The translations under genes and the position numbers were made by a program. The notes under the pieces are model-generated. The model had not been told where the DNA came from and did not search any database. It saw only the letters and a list, made by a program, of their open reading frames with translations. DNA of 64,000 nt from Apricaphanius iberus (lineage: Eukaryota > Chordata > Actinopteri > Cyprinodontiformes > Aphaniidae): positions 61,082-125,081 of the forward strand of contig JAPXFQ010002132.1 in assembly GCA_028564705.1 (NCBI GenBank), written 5' to 3'. This document shows, in pieces, positions 11,328-20,179 of the stretch; the first letter of the stretch is position 1, and each line of letters starts with the position of its first letter.

Positions 11328-12225
11328 GCCCTCCTACCCTTTGTGAAACCCCAGCTGCAGCACGTCATTTACCGGCTGCTATCAGAGTCAGACTCAGATA
11401 TTATTTACAGAAGTTTCCAGTGGTTACATTTTAGTATTTAGAAAAAATAAAGTCAAATTATTACACGGGTGAACGACGGAAACTCTGGAAATTGTAAGAC
11501 GACACGCAAATGATCCGATATTAGACCTGGAAATTGGGGTTTTTGAAAAAGCAGAGAGAATTCAGGGGCTTTTACAAGATGTCTCGACTTTGTAATTTTT
11601 AACCTCCTTGGCACCCGTTTATAAATACTAATCAATATGAAGCTATGATTTACATTGCAAACATAAAAGTACAGAAATATGAAGCTACGTTTTGAGTTAG
11701 GAGATACAATTGCTAACATAATGACGCGAGTCACAGTTCTTACGTGTGAAGTTTCCAATGGAGTATACTCGCCTTAATGCCAGTCTTCTTATTAATCCAC
11801 TATCAAAAAGGCTTTTATTGAGAAAGCAGTCCTCTGTGAAGTGATTTGCTCAAAGATAACACATCTTTTTCGGTCTAGGATTGTTTACAGATGAAGTCCA
11901 AACTCTTATCCTTGGCTAGTTGTAGCAGCCGCGACTAAACCAGAGTTGTTTGGGGAGAGGAGGGGGAGGAGTGCTCTGCTGGCACAGCGGCTCGGCTGAC
12001 TACGTCTGGTTGGAGGAGGAGATGGGTGGAAAAAGGGGAAATAGGTGGGGGCAGGTGTAACAGAACCCACAATAACTACCAGCAGAGACTCAAAGTTTAG
12101 TCAAACATAAGTGGATGAGTCAAAGCAACAGTTCAGGCATGTTTCTAATGAGGGAATAACATGTTATCAGGATGATAGACGTCAAAAAGTCAATTTTGCA
12201 TAATACCCCCCCCCCCCTAAAAGTA
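11328..12225 (+). repeat. Dispersed repeat B, copy 2
   Basis: Direct match to 5826-6405. The left edge of the copy (10693-10704) is separated by the inserted MITE. It retains about 185 bp (around 11930-12115, ggaggagg-rich) missing from copy 1. It ends in a C-run at about 12207. The repeat family is unknown. Confidence 0.75.
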
Positions 12226-12255
12226 GACAGGGTGTCTGTCTGCTTCACAGACTAA

Positions 12256-12840
12256 GGCTACGTCCACACTAACCCGGATAATGCCTTAAACGTATAATTA
12301 TTTAGTCTACACCCCCTATCGTCCACACTAACCCAGCGTCGTTTAAGGTCTGTGGTCGGATAACTATTAGCCAGGTAAGAGAGCCGTGTAAATCTTAATT
12401 CAACGGCTAAACAAGCTAGTGTGGACAGCTTCCCCGGATAATGTAAGGAAGTGGCGTCAATGATGTTGCGTCAATAACAATACGCCACTACAGACAAAGA
12501 CAACAGCGAAGAGTAATAAATCGATCTCGTCGTCTGTCCACACCAAAAACTCTCTCTTCTTCTGAGCAGCTATTGTTCTCTTCTGTTAACGGGACAAGCA
12601 GATATGTACTGTGCTGTAGAGCTTCTTGTATATATTATGTAGGCGCTGGCGTCACGTAGGTTATACGCGTTTTCCGTTCGTCTTTTCGCGCATGCCCAGT
12701 ATTTGTACAGGTCTGTATGGGATTGCGCAATCACGGGACCTTAAACAGACCTTAAACGGGGCGTAAATGCTCGTGTTGAGTGGATAACATTAGGCGTCTA
12801 ACTCCCCGTATAACCTTATCGGCTTAGTGTGGACGTAGCC
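12256..12840. mobile_element. PIF/Harbinger-type MITE, GGCTACGTCC family
   Basis: Perfect terminal inverted repeats GGCTACGTCCACACTA (12256-12271) and TAGTGTGGACGTAGCC (12825-12840), flanked on both sides by TAA. The 585-bp interior has no coding capacity. The 3-bp TAA duplication supports PIF/Harbinger. Confidence 0.85.
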
Positions 12841-12886
12841 TAAAACTGGGAGCCGGTCCCACAGGAGAGGAGCCTGATAACTAGAA

Positions 12887-13728
12887 GCCTCCTATTTGAA
12901 TAAGTGAAGATGGAAATGGTCAGCTGGTCTCTGAATGCTATTGATAAAATCTACTCAACTCTACGAAGCGCCGGTAAGGGTCAACCGGGGTGTCAATCAT
13001 GGTGATCGGGTTTCTGCTGATTGGAATGGGCAGTTACTGGAACTACCGAAAAATGGAGCAACAAAGATCTGAAACACGGTCGAGATTGGTCACTGTTCTG
13101 GAAGCGATTGGACGGCTGAAGGAACAGCTGGATGCGTTGATTCGTACTGATGGGACTCAGAACCAAATGCTGGGGGAGCTGGGACGCAGAACAGACGCTG
13201 TAAGAGGCGATCTGGCCGGCGCTCTGGGACTCATCCGCAATTTGTCATCGGACTTGGAGAAACTGTCGGTGCGGATTGGGGCAACTGGAAATTAATTGGA
13301 TTTGGAACTATTAATCTGGGAATTAATTTGGATTTGGAACTTTAATTTGAACTACAATTTGGCTGAATTAGACTACAAAAGAAACCACTGACAGACTGAA
13401 GGGACAGAAAGGAATATTTGATCTCTCCCTGCAATCCAAATAATTTATATTTTGGCTCCCATGAAGACCTTCAACCTGGTCCCACAACACAGTTGAGCGT
13501 TTTTTTCCCCTCACCGTGGAACCCTCCCCTACCCAGATGTGTATTTCTCTATGTTTCATAAACGGGAGCGCCGCTCGGTGGCTGCATGCCCAACAGTGAC
13601 CTGGATCTGTTTGTTGTTGTTGTTGTTTGTAATGATCTTGGACAGGTTGTACTGTATCTGTAAATTCCTTGTATGCGTCATACTTGTATGTGTCATACTT
13701 GGCCATTAAAGCTGATTCTGATTCTGAT
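12887..13728 (+). mobile_element. Short retroposon with a small ORF
   Basis: About 840 bp inserted into the 3' region of a minus-strand L2: the L2 sequence stops near gaagcctcctatt and resumes at ctacttttagaaatcc. It ends with attaaagctgattctgattc, a short A-poor tandem tail, as in some non-LTR retroposons. It carries the ORF at 12990-13295. A possible short target duplication (ctattt/ctacttt) is imperfect. I do not recognise the family name. It has no reverse transcriptase, so it would be non-autonomous. Confidence 0.55.
12990..13295 (+). CDS. Small TM-plus-coiled-coil ORF in a retroposon
   Basis: The listed frame begins with GTG; its first ATG is codon 4. It starts with a short hydrophobic segment (GFLLIGMGSYW), then a basic turn and a long heptad-like helix rich in L, E, Q and R (RLVTVLEAIGRLKEQLDALI), ending ...RIGATGN. 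An upstream ATG at 12910 (MEMVSWSLNAIDKIYSTLRS) opens a 31-codon frame that stops right where this one begins, offset by one base. The ancestral protein was therefore probably about 130 residues and is now frameshifted. I do not recognise the protein. A predicted small membrane-anchored coiled-coil protein encoded by a retroposon is an inference. Confidence 0.45.
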   Translation: MSIMVIGFLLIGMGSYWNYRKMEQQRSETRSRLVTVLEAIGRLKEQLDALIRTDGTQNQMLGELGRRTDAVRGDLAGALGLIRNLSSDLEKLSVRIGATGN

Positions 13729-14290
13729 TCTACTTTTAGAAATCCTAGGAACTACCAGTAGACCTGCATTCTGAGAACAAAGTGCTCTGTTAGGAACATA
13801 TGGAACAATCAGATCTCTGATGTATGATGTAGCTGATTATTAAGGGCTTTATACGTTAGTAGGAGGATCAACTGAAGGCTTTTAATTGCATTTTGTGGAC
13901 TTCCTGATAATAAGGAATTACAGTAGTCCAGCCTTGAAGTAACAAATGCATGGACTAGTTTCTCAGCATCACTCCTGGACAGGATGTTTCTAATTTTAGC
14001 AATATTCATGAGGTAAAAGAAAGAAATCTTAGAAACCTGTTTAATATGGGATTTAAATGTCATGTCTTGGTCAAACATTACACCAAGGTTCTTTACATTA
14101 TAACCAGAGGAGAAATTAATGCCATCAAGATGGTTTTCTTTTTAAAGGTTCCGGTCCAAAGACAACAACTTCTGTCTTGTCTGAATTTAAAAGTAGAAAA
14201 TTCAGAGTCATCCAGGTTTTTATGTCTTCCAGACATGCTTGTAATCTACCTAACTGATTGGTTTTGCCACTTTACTAAAACTCCTAACTC
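13729..14290 (-). pseudogene. L2-type LINE reverse transcriptase fragment
   Basis: On the minus strand the frame reads FDQDMTFKSHIKQVSKISFF, then SRSDAEKLVHAFVTSRLDYC and NSLLSGSPQNAIKSLQL. This is the characteristic thumb/C-terminal region of L2/CR1-clade reverse transcriptases. Further upstream on the minus strand is DIKTWMTLNFLLLNSDKTE. It is broken by stops and by a deletion after KSLQL. Fragments of the same copy lie at 12841-12886 and 10485-10540. Confidence 0.75.
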
Positions 14291-15055
14291 TATTCGATAA
14301 TGGGGAGAAGAAAGAAACACTATTCTCGATTTTGATGCTAAGGTGATTTAAAAACACCAATTTAATGAACAGCAGATACAACGCATAATATCCCTTTCAT
14401 CTAGCTACCTTAACTTATAGAGCAAAAATTAAATCCACATGTTAATTGTAAACAATTATGCTGAAAATGTTCAAGTGTCAGCAGTGTTTTTAAAAGCGCA
14501 CACAACAAACAGGTGAAATATAACACAATTTAACACTTTAAACAATGGGGTCTTAAAATAAGAAAAAGCACAGCACTCAGTGTGAAAATATATTAGCTGA
14601 AAATGGAAATGGGAAGAACGTATTTAAATATAGTTAGTCAAACTTGTGCATTCAGAATAAACAAAATACATAAAAACAAAGTATATGTGAGACTTCAAAA
14701 TATCGATATCAGAAGAAAAAAATCTAATTTATATTCCAGTTTTAGGATCGATTAATATCTAGGTATTAATTATTTTGACAACATTGCCAGATTTGATGTT
14801 TTGCCCTGTTTTAAACATCAAGGCTTTAGCTGGGCTTTTGTCAGGAACGATCGAGTGAAATTTGGCATCACCTGTAAAAAATGAGCTGTGAGAGAGCGCC
14901 GTTCACAAACGCCAGGATGAGTCTGTTTACTGTGACGTTCACCGGACCAAAAGTGAGTGAGTTCAGTTCATATTCACAAAAAATATGAACAAGTCCATGA
15001 ACAACATATGGAACAATGAGATCTCAGAGTCCGCCCCATTCTCTCTCTGACCAAT
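14291..15055. other. No gene recognised (intron A)
   Basis: AT-rich intronic sequence without coding capacity. The gaacatatggaacaat word near 15002 also occurs at 13796, a trace of the L2 repeat. Confidence 0.4.
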
Positions 15056-15059
15056 ACGA

Positions 15060-15526
15060 CGACATTAATGCAGCTTTTTTCACCAGTAGAATTGATTATT
15101 GTAACGCCCTGATTTCTGGTCTTCCCAAAAAGACAACCTCAGGTTTACAGCTTTTACAAACTCAGCAGCTCGTGTCCTGATGAAGACCAGGAGGAAGGAG
15201 CTCATTACACCGGTCTTAGAATCACTGCATTGGCTCCCCGTATGTTTTAGGATCCATTTTAAGGTTCTTTTAATGGTTTTTAAGTGTCTTAATGGTCTTG
15301 GGCCTTCGTATCGTTCAGAAATGCTTTTACTGTATGAACCCTCGCGGTCTCTGCGCTCCTCTAGCAGCCGTCTCCTTATCATCCCCAAAGACTCATGGTG
15401 AGGCGTCCTTCCATTATTACGGCCCTCACCTCTGGAACAGGCTACCGGAGGAACTCGGGGCCGCAGAGAACGTTCATGTTTTTAAGAACAGAATCAAGGC
15501 TAATTTTTTTTAACCGAGATTTTAAC
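15060..15526 (+). pseudogene. L2-type LINE, end of reverse transcriptase ORF
   Basis: The plus-strand frames contain ITPVLESLHWLPVCFRIHFK, GLGPSYRSEMLLLYEPSRS and YYGPHLWNRLPEELGAAENV. These are the conserved C-terminal motifs of L2-clade LINE ORF2. At least one frameshift (near 15395) separates them. The LINE is split by a hAT MITE and resumes at 15895 with its 3' UTR. A second copy of the same end lies before gene C at 57805. Confidence 0.8.
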
Positions 15527-15894
15527 TAGGGATGCACCGATCCGACTTTTTCAGTCCCGATATCCCTTTGGCTGACTGGTTTGCTCACATGACCTTCACC
15601 TGGGAGTCGTGGGATCGAATCTCGCCTGGGCCCTCGTTGTGTACCTTGCCACATATTGTTGAATTAATAAACTGTATAACTTCTGACACAAGACTTTACA
15701 AACTAAACATAACTGCGACAAAATAACAGATGTAAAATATAAAATTACCACAAAAATAAAATTTCAAGTGAAAAAGTAATTTTTTTTGGTGAATTTGTTG
15801 CAGATTTTCCCCATTTTCGGTATCTGTTCATGGTATCGGTTAAGTTTAACCGATACCGATACCAGTACATTAGGCAGTATCGGGGCCATCCCTA
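15527..15894. mobile_element. hAT-type MITE with perfect 8-bp TSD
   Basis: A 368-bp element starting TAGGGATGCACCGATCC and ending with gccatcccta. It is flanked on both sides by ATTTTAAC (15519-15526 and 15895-15902). An exact 8-bp duplication is diagnostic for hAT. It sits inside the L2 LINE and itself contains a tRNA-like SINE. Confidence 0.9.
15568..15665 (+). mobile_element. tRNA-derived SINE head nested in the hAT MITE
   Basis: An A-box-like tggctgactggtttgctc and a B box ggatcgaatctcgcc at the usual ~35-nt spacing indicate a tRNA-derived Pol III head. There is no complete cloverleaf tRNA gene here. The element ends around ttgccacata. Confidence 0.5.
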
Positions 15895-16525
15895 ATTTTA
15901 ACTGATTTTTTTATCATTTCTGTTTAATTGCCCTGTATGTTTTATTTGCTTGACTTTTTAGTTTTGCTTTTACCTGACTATTAGCTATGAATTATTGTTT
16001 TTTGCTCCGCACTTTTATTTGATCATATCTTATCACTGTTTTACACTTTATAAGTCTTTTTATCAGTATTTTACTATTTAATCTCATTATCTACTGTTAA
16101 TTTTAATATTTTAACTTCTTATTTCAATCTTCCTTCCAGTGTTTCCACTTTGGGAGCCCTCTGCCTTGGTCGCAGTGGTTGGCTGTTGCTGCTTAGGTGC
16201 TCTCCAGGTAGTGCCTGGGTGGAGGCGGGGGTACCAGCCCTCCCTCCTCTGGGCGCCCTGGATCGGAGCCTTGGCTGCTGCTGTTGATCTGCTGCTGCTG
16301 ATGCAGACGGCTCCATGATGGCATTTCAGGTTCATCTGTGCTCAGCCCGGTGTTGCTTTTTGATGCTGTTAATTATGTGCATGCATAGGAGACGGGATGG
16401 GTGGGGGTTATAGTGGTAGTGAGGTTTTTATTCGGGGGGGGGGGGGTCATTTTAATCTGTAAAGCACCTTGAGAAGCAATGTAGTTTGAAAAGCGCTTTA
16501 TAAATAAGATTTGATTTGATACGAT
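15895..16525 (+). mobile_element. L2-type LINE 3' UTR before gene A exon 2
   Basis: Continuation of the LINE interrupted at 15526. The 3' end reads aaagcaccttgagaagcaat ... gcgctttataaataag and finishes in a short attga-like tail. The same 3' end lies immediately before the finger exon of gene B (33130-33460) and gene C (58200-58435), so the insertion predates the gene duplications. A G-run occurs at 16434. Confidence 0.8.
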
Positions 16526-16732
16526 GTTAGACTCGTGATCCTAACGTTTCACCCCACCCACCCCTCAGACAAACTGCAGCCTTCTGAAACTGGAAGGAAA
16601 GAGCTTTTATGTAAAAAAGCTCACAAGGCATATAACTGGAATAGAGACTACAGGAAATTTCTTGAAAAAAAACAACTGATTAAGACGTTTAACACTGAAT
16701 AGAAACCATTTCTCCTGTGTTTGCTTTTTCAG

Positions 16733-18105
16733 ACCATCTACTGGATTATGAATGGAAAGAAGAGGTTTCCTCTGACCACCAGCTCTGTAAACAGGAGAGT
16801 GATTCCGGTTTGGACCAGAAGGAAACAGAACCTCTTCAGGTGAAAGAAGAACAGGAAGAACCAGAACCGTTCTGGATAAAAGAGGAACCATTGGAGCTCT
16901 GCATAAATGAACAAAAAGACCAGCTTGTATTGAAGCAGGAGACAGAAGATGCCTTCATGGTTACTCCTACTATTGAGGAAAAGTGCCACATTAAACTGGA
17001 ACCAATCAAGAACCAAGTCGTCTCTCTGGACTCTAATGGAACTGAGAACCAGGATCAGGATGGAAACCATCATAAAGACTCAGGATTAAAACAAGATAAA
17101 GGGCAGAAACAAATTAAAAGATGTAACAACAACAATTTAGATCCCAAAATGAAGAAGAAAACTCAAACAGGAAACCATTTGTATTCATGCAGAATTTGTG
17201 GTGATTTTTTTACTGAATATAGGAACTGGATGTTACATTTGAAAAGTCACACAGATGCAAAGCCTTTTAAATGTCTGTCCTGTGGAAAAAGATTTGCAAA
17301 GAAATGTGTTTTTGAAATGCACGTCAAAATTCACACAGGTGAGAAGCCTTTCTCTTGTACACTTTGTGGCAAAAGTTTTACTCAAAAAGGTCACTTGACT
17401 GACCACCTCAGGGTCCATACAGGTGAGAAGCCTTTCTGTTGTGCAGTTTGTGGCAAAGCTTTTACTTGGAAACTTTCCTTGACTGTTCACATGAGGGTGC
17501 ACACAGGTGAAAAACCTTTTACATGTCAGTTCTGTGGAAAAAGCTACTCTAGAAACACTGTTTTAGAAATGCACCTCAGAATTCACAAAGATGACAAGCC
17601 TTTCTCTTGCACAGTTTGTGGTAGGCTTTTTTACTGGAAAGCCAGTTTGACTAGTCACATGCGCGTGCACACAGGCGAAAAGCCTTTTAGGTGTCTCCTC
17701 TGTGGAAAAACCTATGGCACAAAAACTATTTTGGAAATGCACGTCAACATTCACAAAGATGAGAAGCCTTTCTCTTGTACAATTTGTGGCAAATGTTTTA
17801 CTCAAAAATCCACTTTAAATCGTCACATGAGTGTGCACACAGGTGAAAGGCCTTTTAAATGTTTGTCCTGTGGAAAACGCTTCTCTAGAAAATCTGATTT
17901 TGATAAGCACCTCAGAATTCACACAGGTGAGAAACCTTTCTCTTGTACATTTTGTGGCAAACGTTTTATTCAGAAAGCCAATTTGACTAGTCACACGCGA
18001 GTGCACACGGGGGAAAAGCCCTTTAAATGTCTTTTATGTGAACAAAGCTTCACTAGAAAATCTGCTCTTGATAAGCACCTCAAAATTCACACAGACACAG
18101 GGTAG
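16733..18105 (+). CDS. ZNF gene A, exon 2: acidic linker and 11 C2H2 fingers
   Basis: C2H2 zinc-finger protein, presumably nuclear and DNA-binding. The acceptor tttttcag/ACC restores the frame from exon 1 (phase 1), giving [12 protein letters not shown]. Roughly 145 residues of acidic linker follow, with SUMO-consensus-like sites VKEE, IKEE, LKQE and IKLE. Then come 11 fingers of CX2CX12HX3H with mostly TGEKP linkers; HKDDKP, HKDEKP and HTDAKP are atypical. Contact residues (-1,3,6) run ENL, KVM, QHD, WSV, RVM, WSS, TIM, QTR, RDK, QNS, RAK. Two finger types (FKCL-like and FSCT-like) alternate, suggesting growth by two-finger units. The stop follows HTDTG and appears to truncate a 12th finger. 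Lacking KRAB, its target is unknown; retroelement silencing is only a family-level inference. Confidence 0.92.
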
Positions 18106-18195
18106 AAGCCTTTATGTTGTACAATGTGTAGCAAAGGTTTTTATTCAGAAAATGTTCACATAATTCAGCACACAGATGAAAGGCCTTTTCCCCAT
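18106..18195 (+). pseudogene. Decayed 12th zinc finger beyond the gene A stop
   Basis: In the same frame after TAG, the sequence reads KPLCCTMCSKGFYSENVH and then HTDERPF, a recognisable but shortened finger (9 instead of 12 residues between C and H). The stop lies where the linker TGEK would be: ggg tag aag in place of ggt gag aag. Confidence 0.75.
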
Positions 18196-18273
18196 AATAC
18201 CTGATTATAATACTGGATCAAATTTAAACGGTCTTTCAATTAATAAATGAGAACTCACAGCTGAGAAGTCTGA

Positions 18274-18876
18274 AGCCTAGTTTATACTCCTACGTCGAAA
18301 CGGATAGACACAATGACATGAGCCATCGACACAAGGGCTCTCTGTCACCTACACAACGAGTGTGCTTGCCTGTGATTGGTCAACTCAACAGCAGCCGGAG
18401 ATCATTTAACCGGAACCGTGCTCTACAGTCGATTATAATCTGTAGTAATTGCAGCGTTTGGGCACTACATGCTTTATGTTTAAATTACAGTTAATCTAAT
18501 CTGGTCTTTTGGTGATGTTGAACTCCAGGATGTGTAGAGAACAACAAAACAGAGCGCTGGGTTTGTTTCTATCCGTTTTTAGAGAATTCTACCTAAACTT
18601 GCATCAAAAAGTTTTCCAGCTCACAGAAAACGTACTTTGTGACAGATAATGAGGGGGAATGCGTTCGCAGGCTGAAGAAAATAAACTCTAGTTACCCAGA
18701 AACGACACTACAACAGTAGCCAGACCCGCAATAAAAACTTAGCACTTCCTGCTGTCCTGTTGAGGAATTGATTTGCAACACTGAAAAACCAACGGAGAAC
18801 TATAAACCAAAAACATCTCCATCAATACATCTGCGTCTGGGTGTAAACTTGCTGACGGAGAAGTATAAACTAGACT
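18274..18876. mobile_element. PIF/Harbinger-type MITE, family D, downstream of gene A
   Basis: Ends AGCCTAGTTTATACTCCTAC and, reversed, AGTCTAGTTTATACTTCTCC. It is flanked by TGA and TTA, a degenerate 3-bp duplication. The flanking tttatccatgaaaggcac is also found after the family D copies of genes B and C, so this insertion was inherited with the gene. Confidence 0.8.
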
Positions 18877-20170
18877 TTATCCATGAAAGGCACATAAAAA
18901 TGGTGCATCTAAGGATTTATTAATGGTTCTAATCCAACAGTTAAGACTTTGTGAAATATCAAAGATTTAAAGCTCCACCTTTGGTGTCTATAGCTCACTA
19001 ACTAAATAAAATCCTTAAAGGTCTCATTTACTGGTGTTTTTATTTTATTTTTTTCTGTGTTCTCTAGTGTGAAAGCATGCCGTCTGTGTGACAAAAATGG
19101 TTCCTCTCACTCTTTTTAGTGTATTCCAGTTCAGTGGGCAGGAAGAATCGGCACAAATTGGGGGCTTGCTCATTAAGATTAATGACATGTTGAGACTGCT
19201 GACTCTCGGAGAGGAAGGATGTGTTTTTCCTCCCTCCCTCCTGCTTTTCCCTGCTGCATCTGCCTTCCTTGCTATACTTTAATTTCCCTTTTTATGTTCT
19301 TATTTTGAAGTTTTTCCTGCAGTGACGTACACACTACTCAATACCAGTCAGATTCCCTCTTTTTGGACGAAGGACTGAGGATTACAAAACGGCTCTCTGC
19401 TCTGCCGGAGCTTTTTAGGAATTTTTACGAAGAATGCATGATGTGGAATTGAAAATTCGGCGCCTTGAGGAGAGCGCACGAAGCAAAAAACAAAAATCTG
19501 TCAATGGCTACGCAGAATGCGACCCCTCCAAACAGACGGCATCTATCGGGAAGAGCTCCCAACTCATCTGAGCTTTGGCTTTGAGACACCCAAGATGAGA
19601 AAGGAACGTCGAGGGAAACCAACTGAAACAAAAGCAGACACCTGCAGTGGGGGGTGCGGAGGGGGCTTGGGCACCTGCCCCTTTCCTCCATGATGCCCCA
19701 AGTGCCTTTTTTGAAAAAAGAAACAATTTAGCAAAATAAAATGATTTGGTTGCTGTCAGTAATGATGGCCTTTAACCAATGCTCACTTTGCCTCTGCTTT
19801 TAGGCCGGGCCCAACCATTTACATATCGGACCCACTATGACAGATTGCCTCATGCATATGTATTGGTAGTACAGCCAGGAGTATTCTTACTCATGACCGT
19901 GAAAAGATACCACAAATGAACCCATGCTTCACATTCTCACAAAGCTGCAAATCATATATTTAAGGTCCTTAATCCTTCATAAAGGATTTCCACAGAGCTT
20001 GTTTTCATTTATGTGTAAAAAGAGCTGAAATGTAAAAAAATGTTTAGTATTCTTTCAAAAATATTGTTTCAGTAGATGTTCATGTAAAACTGATCTCCAG
20101 CTTCTGGAGTTAATTTGTTTTAAACAATAGAATATATGATAGATTATATAATGAAGTGTTGATTTTTTTT
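18877..20170. other. 3' flank of gene A; no further gene recognised
   Basis: The first ~140 bp (to about 19010) match the 3' flanks of genes B and C and probably contain the old 3' UTR; aataaaatcc near 19004 could be a polyadenylation signal. Beyond that, short open frames at 19088-19726 have no recognisable domain. Confidence 0.45.
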
Positions 20171-20179
20171 CTTTTTCTA

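Noticed and set aside
16607..17502. Minus-strand ORFs opposite the gene A linker and fingers
   Set aside because: Shadows of the plus-strand exon; similar shadows appear opposite genes B and C.
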